From assembly GCA_023213395.1 (NCBI GenBank), contig CM041465.1, positions 87,985,741 through 88,049,740 on the forward strand: a DNA stretch of 64,000 nucleotides. The letters are read 5' to 3'. A model generated the notes under the pieces. The model ran no database searches. It was not told the DNA's origin and was given only the letters and a program-made list of their open reading frames with translations. Position numbers and translations under genes: made by a program. This stretch comes from Cycas panzhihuaensis (Eukaryota > Cycadophyta). Shown here in pieces: positions 48,011 through 58,664 of the stretch; positions within the stretch are counted from its first letter, which is position 1; each line of letters starts with the position of its first letter.

Positions 48011-48603
48011 CTACTGCCCCGCTCCTGGGGTGCCATCTCCCGGTCTGTGTGATCCCTCTCCTGGGGACCACATCCCTCTGAGGATCCTCCTGGGCCTCTG
48101 CGAGTTGCCTGCCTTACTCCCCTCGTCCCGTGGCCGTCTCGGGGTCGTAGCTACTGTGTGGGTATAGGTCCTGCTCCTGTTAGACCTCGATGCCATCTAG
48201 GCCACCAACTGATCGTATCGGGCCTGGATATGATCCCTCTCCCCTCGGAGTCCCTCCTCTGTCACTCTAAGGTGCTCCTCGAGTACCGCTATCTGGACCC
48301 TGCTCTCTGCATCTCATCTTGCTCCACCTTCAGCCTCTAGGGCCTGGACTCGTCTACGCAGCTCATCTCGCTCGCCTCTGGCCTCATCGAGCTCTCGTTG
48401 CAGCTGTCCCTTGAATGCCATATGCTCCTGGGACTTTCCAGCCCAGATGTCTCTCACCCTCGCTAGTGGAGTGAACGCCTCCATGTGGGCACCTACTGAC
48501 CTAGGCGCATCCTCTGCCTGGATGGGTGGTTGCTCCTCTGTGTAGACCTGAGGGAACATCTCCTTCACCATGGCCTCTACCAGTTGTCTGATCTCTGCAG
48601 TAC

Positions 48604-48715
48604 CTGCCAATGCAACATGTCGTGTGTCAGTGAATATCCCACTATATACTGTGATAAAAATAAAATCAAGCATTTACCTAAATGTCAAATGACTAAGGAA
48701 ACTGTTAGACCTCAC
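48604..48715 (-). other. Probable 112-nt intron in the antisense gene
   Basis: On the minus strand a GTGAGG donor at 48715 and a TTGGCAG acceptor at 48604 bound an AT-rich stretch with several stops. Removing it keeps the frame between the two halves of the C-terminal region (VAMA before, AEIRQLVEAMVKEMF after). The donor and acceptor fit plant splice rules. Confidence 0.55.
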
Positions 48716-48786
48716 ATGCCATGGCTACTGGCTCCTCTGCTCACTCGACATCATCTCCTCCTGGCTCTCCGCCAGCTGTAGGTACC

Positions 48787-49840
48787 TAATCCCAAAAGAG
48801 CTTAGTTGGTAAAGAAATCAATTATCAACCTTTCCTCCTTGAGATCCTGGGAGTTAGTGTAGAAAGCTCAATAACATCAAAACAACAATGAGCCCATGAA
48901 AGGAAAATTCTACACCAAATCAATTATTCTTGACATTGATCCAAAAGTATGAGGAGTAATACTTTTATTAAACCATGAAAATCTCCATTTAATGGTGGAG
49001 AAATCAACTAGCAAAAGAATGGTAAAATTACAAGGAATAAATGTTACAATTATACCATAAGGGGGACTCAAACCCTCCAAATGCTTCTCCAAGGATGCTT
49101 CCCAAGTCAAGTCTCCAAGAACCACCTCTCCAACCTGTAGAAGGGCTCAATTTATAGAAAGAAACCTAAATTTCATGTTTAACAAGTGGCAATCATGCAA
49201 GTATAACCACTAACCACCAGAATGCATGTTGTCCAAGTGGCCTTCATACAATTCTTAAAAAGGTGCAGCTTGTAACAGATTTTAACGTACTCCAATTTGG
49301 CTCAAATTTGGTACACGTATAGGAACGCATGTCCCCTCAGCTTCCTCAAAATTTTAGCTCATTTGGATGTCATTTGACTGCATTTTTATTCATTTAATAA
49401 TAATATATATTTGTTATTTTTTTGCTGTCCAAGTGGCCTTCATGCAATTCTTAAAAGTTGCAGCTTGTAACTGACCTTAACGGACTCCAATTCATCTAAA
49501 ATTTGGTACACATATAGGAACGCATGTCTCCTCTTCTTCCTCAAAATTTTAGATCATTTGGATGTCATTTGGCCATTTTTCTATTCATATAATGATAATA
49601 TATATTTTCTATTTTTTTCTGCTAGCTGTGGGATTAATTTTTATGCAAAGACAAGGGTTGAACTCTAATCAAATGATATTTTCTGAACCCCACCTTTTGT
49701 ACACATCTAGTGAGATGTGTCTTATTCCTTTAAACAAAATTTCATAGAATTTTGATACCATTTGGCCATATCTCTTTTAGTTATGCCAATGCCTAGCATT
49801 TTTCGCATCCTGTAAACATATGGTAGATCCTCCTGGATCA
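48787..49840 (-). repeat. 3' LTR of the chromovirus
   Basis: Colinear with 54458-55505; ends GGATCA on the plus strand. It contains a TATA box on the minus strand (CTATAAATTG, 49157-49148). Confidence 0.88.
49227..49622 (-). repeat. Tandem duplication of about 196 bp inside the chromovirus LTR
   Basis: GTCCAAGTGGCCTTCAT recurs at 49231 and 49427; the units stay similar to the TAATAATATATATTT or TGATAATATATATTT stretch. The same pair occurs in the other LTR (from 54901 and about 55097), so the duplication predates this insertion. Confidence 0.75.
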
Positions 49841-49857
49841 TGGCTCCCCCTTCCTTG
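49841..49857 (-). promoter_or_regulatory. PPT of the chromovirus
   Basis: AAGGAAGGGGGAGCCA on the minus strand, directly before the TGATCC start of the 3' LTR. Confidence 0.8.
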
Positions 49858-49881
49858 GAAAATGGCCAACTCATGTTTGGC

Positions 49882-51592
49882 TTAGAATTGGAGATGGAGG
49901 AAGTGTTGTTCTCCTTGTTGCCTACTAAACCACTTGGCCTTACTAGGCAATTGCCCTGCTACTCCAATCCTGAAAGATTCATGTGTCTTATGTCTTGTTT
50001 TGGTAGATTTTTTCTCTAAGATACAATCTTCCTTGAGAGGCTCCTCACTTTCCAAATACAAATCATCAACTGAAGGTAAAGTGAACTGGTCTTGTTCCTC
50101 ATCTAGCATGGAGGGCTCAAAGAGTTTTAAGTATTTAGAATTTACTACTGAATATATTTGCATATAAGGTGGAAGATCAAGTTGGAAAGCATTGCCACCT
50201 ACTTTTCTCAAAATCTTGAATGGTCCATACCTTATAGGTTTGAGTTTCTTACCTTCTCCTTTTAACCTCTCCTTGCTCAAGTATAACCATACTAAATCTC
50301 CTTCTTGGAAAGTACACTCTTGCCTATGCTTGTCATGTCTTTCCTTGTACTTTTGTTGAGTCCTTAGAAGTTGATCATGTACTTCTTTGTGGACTCTCTG
50401 GATCTTCTCCAAGTATCTTAAAGCCTTGTCATGCTCCTCCTTCTCTTTGCGGATCCTTCCTTAGCTTGCATGGAAAACTCTAAGTCAAATGGACTTTGAG
50501 GTAAGTATCCCAAACAAACTTCAAAAGGTGCTTTAGAGTGTGATGCATGCATTGCTCTATTAAAAGCAAATTGTAGAAAAGCTAATGATTCATCCCAAGT
50601 CTTTGGATGCATGGAATTGCATCCTCGATAGATGTACCAAAGTTACATTCACTACTTGGTTTGTCCATCTGTTTGAGGATGGAAACTTGTACTCCTCTTC
50701 AATTTGGTATCCATCATCTCCCATAGTGACTTCCAAAATGATGAAAGGAATCGAGTGTCCCGATCTAAAATGATGGAAGAAGGCAAGCCAAAATTCTTCC
50801 ATACATGCTCGAAGAATAACTCATTGCTCCTATACGTGATTGTCTTCTTACAAGGTATTAGACATATCATTTTACTAAACCTATCTACAACAACAAAAGA
50901 TAATCATGTCCCTTCCTAGTCATGGGAAGTCCCCTAAAAATCAATGGAGATACTTTCCCAAGGCCTAGTGGGAATAGGTAGTGGTGTATACAATCCTAAT
51001 TTTCTAGAAGAAGGCTTAGAAGTATTACACATTACACATCCTTTTACATATTTTTTTACATCATTTTGCATCTTTGGCCATACAACATATCTTCTCAAGT
51101 TTGCTAAAGTCTTCTCTATACCAAAGTGACCAGCTACTTTAGAAGTATGGGCTTCTCTAAGTCACTTGATCTTGTCTCCTTTTGATGGAACATAGAGCTG
51201 CTCCCCTTTGAAAAGTAGACCATCCTTCCAAGCAAAATTTGGGAAGGTCTTCCTTTCGCTAGGTTCTCTAATTCTTCCTTCAAAGCTTCATCTTCATGGT
51301 ACAAGTTTTTGTACTCTTCATGATGCATTAGTTCCACCTGTAAACTCATAAGAGAACTACAAACAAAAGTAGAAGAAGAAGTGGAACAAGGTGGTCTAGA
51401 TAACATATCAGCAATTTTGTTATTAGATCCCTTTTTATACTTAATTACAATATTGAATTGTTGTAAATAACTCATCCACTTCATGTGTCTTTCTTGCTGT
51501 AATTTACTTTGAGTTTGTAAAAATTGAAGAGGCTTATGATCGGTATGAACTACAACCTCTTTTCCGAGCAAGTATGACCTCGATGCTTGCAT
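49882..51592 (-). pseudogene. Chromovirus RNase H (C-terminal), integrase and chromodomain-like tail
   Basis: RNase H end: VVVHTDHKPLQFLQTQ and IADMLSRPP (51560-51390). Integrase zinc-binding part near 51120-51040 (GHFGIEKTLANLRRYVVWP, KGCVMC). Core: VVVDRFSKM near 50890, [13 protein letters not shown] near 50770; the FHPQTDGQT block near 50660 ends in a stop and frame change just where the catalytic Glu is expected. The C-terminal piece 50412-49882 has LVWLYLSKERLKGEGKKLKP, a GPF module, YSVVNSKYLKLFEPSML, and a tail with GQLPSKAKWFSR that resembles the chromodomain region of chromoviruses, which directs insertion to heterochromatin. Several frames. Confidence 0.82.
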
Positions 51593-52556
51593 GCTTGATG
51601 AAGTCTGAACATTTCTCGATCATATGTTGGGTAGTTCTTCACTTGAGGGTGAAGACTTCCGAATGGTGCATAATAGGCTTCCCATCTTGAATAAGGGCGA
51701 CTCCATCGCATTTCCACTTGCATCGACTTCTACTTCAAAAGGCCTTTGCAAATTTGGCATTGCCAAAGCGGTGCTTCACAAATTTTCTTCTTTAAAGAAG
51801 AAAGGCTTCTTCCTCCTTGGAACCCCAAGTAAACTTTCTACTAGATTTTGTCAATCCATGTAGAGGTCTTTGCAACTTTGTGAGAAATGAAGAATAAACT
51901 TTCTCAAGTATTGACAAGCTCTAAAAACTTCTCACCTACTGTGATGTTTGTTGGCCTAGGCCATTTGAGGATGGCTTGAGTCTTGAGTGGATCAATGCTC
52001 AACTTTCCTCCTCCAACCACAAAGCCTAAGAAGATCAAGTTCTCCTTACCAAATTCACACTTCTTCACATTAAGCTTCAAATGATGCTTAGCCATAGTCT
52101 TTAAAACTTCTTCTATGTCTTTGCAAATGTTCCTCCCATGTGTTGCTAAAAATCAAAATGTCATCAAGATAGACAACAACAAAATTATCCAAGTAAGGCC
52201 TTAATATTTCATTTATTAGCCTCATGAATGTTGTAGGAGCATTACACAATCCGAAAGGCATAACCATCCATTCAAAGAGTCCTTGCTTTGTTTTGAAGGT
52301 CGTCTTCCATGTGTCCTCCTCCTTGACCCTAACTTGGTGATAACCACTTTTAAATCAATTTAGTGAAATAACAAGCATGTTGAATTTGATCAAGCAAATC
52401 ATCTATGTGAGGCAAAGGGTAGCGATTTTTAATTGTAATTTTATTCAAAGCACGAAAATCTATACGCATTCTCCATCCTCCATCCTTCTTAGGCACCAAG
52501 ACAATTGGTGACCCACAAGGTGAACATGAAGGTCTTATGACCCCTTGATCAAGCAA
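51593..52556 (-). pseudogene. Chromovirus reverse transcriptase and start of RNase H
   Basis: LDQGVIRPSCSPCGSPIVLV, KKDGGWRMRIDFRALNK and NRYPLPHIDDLLDQI open the RT; MPFGLCNAPTTFMRLI and the catalytic YLDD (52160-52171, intact) follow, then LKLNVKKCEFG and FLGFVVGGG. RNase H start: FEVEVDASGNAMESPLF near 51730. Frameshifts at about 52350, 52110 and 51900, and a probable deletion near 51600 before the QASRSYLLGKE segment. Confidence 0.85.
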
Positions 52557-52588
52557 CTCCTCAACTTGCCTCTTTATCTCATTATTTT

Positions 52589-53430
52589 CTACAATGGAGT
52601 GCTATACAAAGCAACATTAGGTAATGGTGCATCTCCTACAAGAGTGATTTCATGCTCTATCTTTCTCTTTGGTGGAAGCCCATCAACATGTTGAAATAGA
52701 ATATCATACCTTGTCTTTAACTCCTCAATTTGTTGCATTTGTTTAGGTGATATAAGAAGAGTGTGAGTAGAAGGACCTTCTTCATCTCTTGGCTCTTCTT
52801 TTCTCCTTACCATTAAGATGACAAATTTACCACATGCATTGATCATCCTTTTTGCTTGAGTAGCTGAAATTAATGCTATTTTATCCAAGTGCTTCTTTGT
52901 GGCCTTTATGATGAAGCCCTTGTTATCCTTCATCAATCGATACTTTCTCTCCCTTCGATAGAAGAGTGCATCTCGATCCCACAAGTAGGGACTTCCAAGC
53001 ACAACATGGCATACATCTAGTGGCACCACATCACATATTACCTCATCAACAAAATCATTAGTGATGGAAAATTTAAGTGTACATTGCTTTGATATTTGCA
53101 TTTCCACATCTTTATGGATCCAACCAAGAGGATATGGATGAGGGTGAGGAGTAGTTATCAAACCAATGCTCTTTACCAAACTTTCTGAGATCAAATTCTT
53201 TTGGCTTCCGGATCTATAATGGCACCAATCATACTATTTCCTACTTGAAGCTTCAAGTGAAATAGTTCCTCCTGTAGCATCATCTTCATAATTTGTAAGT
53301 AGAGTGACCTTCTCTTCTTCTCCTTCACTTTGAATCTCACCTCGAGAAAGTAGTGCTTTCCTTTTTCCTTCTTTCTTAATTCCATATCCTTGATATGCTT
53401 GGCTTTAGTTACGGATGCAACTTCCAACAC
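52589..53430 (-). pseudogene. Chromovirus protease and PR-RT linker
   Basis: Protease: GNSMIGAIID at 53245-53212 in the gag frame, then a frame change, then LISESLVKSIGL. One base is missing at the active-site Asp-Ser-Gly codons (about 53211), so the motif reads D-P-E and the frame ends soon after. The next piece (53194-52589) has VVPLDVCHVVLGSPYLWDRD, the usual C-terminal protease block, and a linker ending in ILFQHVDGLPPKRKIEHEI that leads into RT. Confidence 0.82.
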
Positions 53431-54258
53431 TTTCTTTGTAATATGACCACTAATATCACAATGCTCACAATAGTTAGAACTTTTAACAAAATTAGTTCTT
53501 TTCTTCTTTCCTTCTTGCCTTTTTTATGAGTGCAATTTAGGATTCTTTTCATACTTATTAGAAGTAAAAGTAGAATCTTTAGACATGAATGTAGATTTCT
53601 TGCTTTTACTTTCTATTGCCATAGCCATCCTACTTTCTTCTCCAATGGATTGAACCTTAAAAAGCCTTAGTTCCTTCCTTGTGTATTCATGTAATCCTCC
53701 AATCAATTTCATAAGAGTGACATGTTCATCCATATTAATACCAAGTAGCATGCCATGCCTAAAAAATAAAGAAGTATAGTCTTGGACACTTACACCTCTC
53801 CCTTGGCATAAATATTGCCAAGTGACCCATTGGTCTTCCTCATGACCTATGGGGTAGAATTACTTCTTTATTATTTTCTTAAAATCCCTCCATGAAAAAG
53901 AAGATACATCATGAGTTTTCAAATATGCATTCCACCATGTCAATGCATGTTTACACAACTTGAGCCTAGAAAATGAAAGCTTTTGAGCATTAATATAAGC
54001 ATAGATTGTGAAGTAGGTTTCAAGTTGATCCAACCAATGGTCCAACTTTTCAGCATTTACCTCTCCATCATAAGTTGGAATATCCAACTTTGCCTTCACC
54101 TTGAAGGGTTGATGAGATGAAGTACCCTTGCTTTCTTCAAAAGAGTGCTTTAAGGTCTCCTCCTCTTCCTCTTCATGGTCGTGGTCATATGTGGATCCTC
54201 CTTCAAATTCCTTCTCTTTGCCTTTTCCTTTGACTAGAGGTAGAAGGTGGGTCATCAT
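53431..54258 (-). pseudogene. Chromovirus gag
   Basis: One frame from 54258: an acidic start, DIPTYDGEVNAEKLDHWLDQ, then KLCKHALTWWNAYLK and SFSWRDFKKI (capsid), a stop near 53860, LLGINMDEHVTLMKLIGGL, and a zinc knuckle CEHCDISGH in which the last Cys reads Val (near 53440). The frame continues into protease. Confidence 0.8.
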
Positions 54259-54434
54259 TGCATCAAGGCTTCTACGTTCTTCTCAAGCTTTTCAAATCTA
54301 ATTTCTCCATCTTCTTTTTCAACCATGGTGCTTGGATTCTTTCTTTGTCTTCTTGGTGATTGCAACACAAGAAAGTCTTCACCTTTCTCTTTGTATCCTT
54401 TCCTTGTTTGTACCATTCAAGTCCCTACAACAAA

Positions 54435-54452
54435 GATCGAGGCTCGATACCA
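54435..54452 (-). promoter_or_regulatory. PBS of the chromovirus (initiator Met tRNA type)
   Basis: TGGTATCGAGCCTCGATC on the minus strand, close to the complement of the initiator methionine tRNA, five bases inside the 5' LTR edge. This PBS is usual for chromoviruses. Confidence 0.75.
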
Positions 54453-54457
54453 AAATA

Positions 54458-55505
54458 TGATCCCAAAAGAGCTTAGTTGGTGAAGAAATCAATTATCAAC
54501 CTTTCCTCCTTGAGATCCTGGGAGTTAGTGTAGAAAGCTCAATAACATCTAACAACAATGAGCCCATGAAAGGAAAATTCTACACCAAATCAATTATTCT
54601 TGACATTGATCCAAAAGTATGAGGAGTAATACTTTTATTAAACCATGAAAATCTCCATTTAATGGTGGAGAAATCAACTAGCAATAGAATGGTAAAATTA
54701 CAAGGAATAAATGTTACAATTATACCATAAGGGGGACTCAAACCCTCCAAATGCTTCTCCAATGATGCTTCCCAAGTCAAGTCTCCAAGAACCACCTCTC
54801 CAACCTGTAGAAGGGCTCAATTTATAGAAAGAAACCTGAATTGCATGTTTAACAAGTGGCAATCATGCAAGTATAACCACTAACCACCAGAATGCATGTT
54901 GTCCAAGTGGCCTTCATACAATTCTTAAAAAGTTGCAGCTTGTAACAGATTTTAACGTACTCCAATTTGGCTCAAATTTGGTACACGTATAGGAACGCAT
55001 GTCCCCTCAACTTCCTCAAATTATTAGCTCATTTGGATGTCATTTGACTACATTTTTATTCATTTAATAATAATATGTATTTGTTGTTTTTATGCTGTCC
55101 AAGAGGCCTTCATGCAATTCTTAAAATTTGCAGCTTGTAACTGACCTTAACGGACTCTAATTCAGCTCAAATTTGTTACACGTATAGGAACGCATGTTTC
55201 CTCTTCTTCCTAAAAATTTTAGCTCATTTGAATGTCATTTGGCTATGTTTCGATTCATATAATGATAATATATATTTTCTATTTTTACGCTAAATGGGAT
55301 TAATTTTATGCAAAGACAAGGCTTGAACTCTAATCAAATGATATTTTCTGAACCCCACCTTTTGTACACATCTAGTGAGATGTGTCTTATCCCTTTAAAC
55401 AAAATTTCATAGAATTTTGATACCATTTGGCCATATCTCTTTTAGTTATGCCAATGCCTAGCATTTTCCGCATCCTGTAAGCATATGGTAGATCCTCCTG
55501 GATCA
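54458..55505 (-). repeat. 5' LTR of the chromovirus
   Basis: Starts TGATCCC and ends GGATCA on the plus strand. TATA box CTATAAATTG on the minus strand at 54827-54818. Confidence 0.88.
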
Positions 55506-56622
55506 GTACCTCATCCTTGGGTACCTCCTCTGCCTCAGCCTCTCTCCTTGCAGGGACCAGCTCGACTTGCACCTCTCCGGATCTCCTCATGATCCGTAGC
55601 CTGTGGACCCTAGTCATCGGCTCCCTGCCCTCCTGATCTGCCCTTGACGAGCTTGCCTCTCCTGTGGCAGCCCCGGATGGACCCTCTACTCCTCCTGCTG
55701 TCCCTGAAGGACCTGCCTCTCCCATAGGTCGTGGCGGGCTGGCCCCATCTCCCTCATCATCATCATCATCTATGGGTGCTCATGCTCTGCCCGCCTCGTC
55801 ATCGCTCTCCCACATCACTGTCTTGTACGGTTCGGCTACATAGTCTGTCAGGATGGGGAGGTCCAGCGATGTCGCCTCTACCGACTACCAGACGTGGGCC
55901 TGGTCCTCCGTCCCTCTGAGTCGTGTCTGCCATCTATGGACCATCGGAGCCCACTCTGCTATGGGGTATGGTCCCCCCGCTGGTGCCACTGCCATAAAAT
56001 GGTCGAAAAACCAGCACTCTAGCAATGTGTTGTATGATAGACCCCCTCTGCCTGTCGTCCGGATGGTATCCAGCTGTGCGATGAGGTTCGCCACAACTAG
56101 GGTAGCCTAATCCATCCTCTCGTCGGCCTTGCAATGATGCACTACATCTATCCAACCTCTAGGTATCTCCCTGTAGTTCTGTTTCTAGGAAATCTGGAAC
56201 AGAACACATAGTATGATCAATTTCCTCACCCGAGGAATCTGTGACATGAGCATAGTCTGGAGGGGAACTCCCCTCTGCTCCCACCTGTCAGCCCCTGTGA
56301 AGAACAGGGTTGCTTCTCTATGAGCTGCCTCAGTGCTAGGTAGTGCTCCCAGCCTCACCGGCCTCCCAGTCGCCAGTACCCCCAGAATCCTCTAGATGTC
56401 TCCTGGTGTGATCATCACGTCACCTACCTAAGGCAAGTGGAATACGTGCCTCCGTCGGTCCCAGTGCAACACAATATCCACTAGCAGTCTCTGGTCTGAT
56501 GCAAACTAAGGTGTCTTTAGGGCCTTGTATAGGCCACACCTCCGCAAGGTCGCCTTGTCCTCCTGGGACATCATCTCGATATAGCTCAGCATCACCATAC
56601 CGACGTTTTCACAGTTATCCAT

Positions 56623-57840
56623 TACGATAACTGCCTGCAATCACCAAAAATCAATCAAGGTCAGCCTCCTAGCAGCCATCCATCCTCCTGGCTATCTCCC
56701 TGCTTTTCTTGCCTGAAATTTGGGGGCCAGTTGGCCCTTCTTTTATTTTTTCTAGTTTTCTGCCTACGTACAGCGCTAAACTTAGCGGTACCACTAACTT
56801 TAGAGCAGGTCCCATGGCGATCGAGATCCCGTAGTGATCTCGTAGCCAAGATCGCTGATCGCGATCTTGGTCAGAAGATCTGAATGGCGACCCCCAAGAA
56901 GGGGTTTACGCTTGAAAATCATAAAATTTCTTGTGGTGGACCCTCGTGGGGCCCATCGGGACCAAGGCTCCCTAATGCCTAGGTCCCCGCCTCTTTCTGG
57001 GTCCAATTCGGACTTCGAGAGGCATCCAATTGCCCATAAGGGGCATAAAAATACATTAAAATTTACAAAAAACGGTAAATTTTAAACTTTGAAATGGGGA
57101 GGGTTTTGTGAGATCCACTCATTGGGTCTAGCCTAGCCGTCACCATCTCATCTCTCTGGTCCTGATGACTCTTATCGTGCTCCGATCTGACAGTCAGATC
57201 ATCTCTCGTGTGCCTCCGAAGTTGGGCAGCGCTTTGCATCATAAGGAAATGGCTATGGTTTCACACGAGAGTCGGTGAAAATGAATCCGGTTTCCATTCG
57301 ATTTCCTTATATAGGTGGGGTCCCCGACGGGCATTTCCTTTATTTTCGACCTCGTGACAGCCGTTGGGACCGTCTCGTTTCCTTGATCGCCTTTGCCTTC
57401 TGGCCCTGTCGCTCATTATGCTCTATGGATGCCCTTTTTGCCTTCTCTTGTAAAGGCATTTATGGCGCCCCATTATTGCACTTTTCTCTAGGGCCCTTCT
57501 ACATCATTTTACGTGTCACTCCCGTGCATGCCCAAGTTTATATTCGTTTGGCTCATTTCGCCACCCTAGGCTCGTTTCCGCAGCCCTTTCTTGCTCCTGA
57601 GGTCCCCAAAGGAAATGCTCCCTCGTCCGGGGGCATGTTTTGCTTCCCAAAGCAACCTTTGGCACTCCAAGGCGTCTTTTCTCCACCCGCTCTCGAATGG
57701 TGGCCAGACTACTTACTCTCGCCCTTGGGTAACCTCATTGCTAAGTCCTCCTACCCTTCGCAGCCCCTTTTTGCTTGTCATTTGAGTTTTTCTTTTTGTT
57801 TCGTTACTATCTACTTGCTGCCAGGATCTAGTGTTCAGAC
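56623..57840. promoter_or_regulatory. Divergent region between the antisense gene and the second RNase H
   Basis: About 1.2 kb between two genes that point away from each other. It holds a 10-bp perfect inverted repeat (56846-56870), a TATA-like CTTATATAGG (57306-57315, plus strand) and a splice-acceptor-like pyrimidine tract ending in CCAG (57787-57824) shortly before the RNase H Met. A 279-codon ORF (57275-58114) overlaps in another frame without a recognisable domain; I do not call it a gene. A role as a two-way promoter with a leader intron on the right is an inference. Confidence 0.4.
56846..56870. repeat. Perfect inverted repeat, 10-bp arms, 5-base loop
   Basis: CCAAGATCGC, TGATC, GCGATCTTGG. 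It could be a protein-binding site or an RNA hairpin. Confidence 0.65.
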
Positions 57841-58263
57841 ATGTCTCTTTACATTTTTATCGATGGTGGAAGCCGCGGTAACCCTAGGCCTTCCACCGCT
57901 GCATGGATTCTTCGCAGCCCCTCCAGACATGATTTCCTGTATTTCAGGATCTTCCTTCCCGAGGCAACCAATAATGAAGCCGAGTACACGGCTGTTATTG
58001 AAGCCCTTACCGATGATCTCTGTTTCCATCGCAGACCCATCATGTTGCTTTATGATTCTCAGGTCGTGGTGTCCCATCTCACCCAGGTTTACTAGGTGCG
58101 ATGCCCTCACCTGAGAACCCTCGCTTCTGTCGCCAGGTCTCTCTTGGCTCGTTTCTCGTCGGTCGATATTCAACACATCCCTAGGGACCTCAACGTTGAG
58201 GCAGATGACATCGTCAGCCTCATCCTTGAGCGTCGCCTCCCTCTTCTTAGTGATCATCTTTGA
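57841..58263 (+). pseudogene. Second RNase H (Tat-type extra RNase H)
   Basis: From Met 57841: FIDGGSRGNPRPSTAAW (catalytic Asp at residue 8), TNNEAEYTAVIEAL (Glu at 48), LLYDSQVVVSHL (Asp at 72), and NVEADDIVSLI for the fourth acidic position. All four catalytic residues are present. GNPRP and NNEAEY fit the RNase HI group that includes plant and archaeal-like enzymes and differ clearly from the gypsy RNase H at 45470-45720. A TAG at 58093-58095 breaks the frame, which otherwise runs to TGA 58261-58263 (about 140 codons). Tat-lineage elements are known to carry such an extra RNase H, usually in pol near integrase; here it is a separate gene about 3.9 kb past integrase once the chromovirus is removed. 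Confidence 0.8.
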
Positions 58264-58521
58264 GACTCACCTGGCCAGCCCGTGCCTGAGTTCTTTGATC
58301 ATTTTTAGCTCGATGTGCTTGTTCAGTTTGTTGGATGCCCTCTTATCACCCGTTGCACTTTGGCAACGGGGGCATCCCCTTCATCTGCTCTATTCGCTTA
58401 CAGGTCGATGTTTAGACGACGCGTAGGGAGCCCCTATGTTATCCTCGTCTCTGTCTCCCTTGTCTACACGTCTCGCCACGACACTCGCCAACACCCTTGG
58501 TCCATATGCTGTTCATTATTG
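58264..58521. other. 3' untranslated part after the second RNase H
   Basis: The frame after TGA 58261 continues for about 13 codons to a TAG near 58305. Nothing else recognisable before the microsatellite. Confidence 0.35.

Positions 58522-58591
<70 letters not shown>
58522..58591. repeat. (TA)n microsatellite
   Basis: About 34 uninterrupted TA units, ending ATATGCATATG. It lies about 75 bp before the PPT. Such arrays are common near the 3' end of Ogre/Tat elements, but the exact length is likely unstable. Confidence 0.9.
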
Positions 58592-58593
<2 letters not shown>

Positions 58594-58664
58594 TATGCTA
58601 CTGATGTCTTTGGTTATTGTCGATTCGCCATCACGTTACGCTTAGAAGCGGTGAGGCTCTGCCC

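Larger units (their letters stand above)
48787..55505 (-). mobile_element. Chromovirus-type Ty3/gypsy element, minus strand
   Basis: 6.7 kb with LTRs of 1054 and 1048 bp (48787-49840, 54458-55505), exact TSD GTACC (48782-48786, 55506-55510), PPT and an initiator-Met-type PBS. Order on the minus strand: gag, PR, RT, RNase H, integrase with a chromodomain-like tail. In about 350 bp of LTR that I compared I count about five differences, far fewer than in the surrounding Tat-like element: the youngest LTR element in the window. It splits the antisense PMD-like gene. Confidence 0.88.
48011..56622 (-). pseudogene. Antisense plant-mobile-domain-like gene, split by a chromovirus
   Basis: Opposite to gag-pol. 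One frame starts at Met 56622 and runs to 55511; after skipping the chromovirus (48787-55505) and one TSD copy it continues in the same frame from 48786. The N-terminal half resembles the plant mobile domain (PMD, aminotransferase-like plant mobile domain): WDRRRHVFHLP near 56450-56425, GDVMITPGDI, RILGVLATGRPV, then WFFDHFMAVAPAGG near 56010. An acidic Gly, Ala and Glu-rich linker follows, then a strong coiled coil (QRELDEARGERDELRRRV near 48400) and a basic tail ending at TAG 48011-48013. Length would be about 590 residues. Stops (near 56506, 56428, 56395) sit where CAG would fit. PMD proteins are plant-specific; their role inside transposons is unclear. An upstream exon is possible, since TTGATTGATTTTTGGTGATTGCAG-like acceptor sequence precedes the Met. 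Confidence 0.6.

Noticed and set aside
57275-58114. 279-codon plus-strand ORF overlapping the second RNase H
   Set aside because: No domain, low complexity in places, and overlaps the catalytic frame of the RNase H. Treated as a chance ORF in a GC-richer region, though a leader exon cannot be ruled out.
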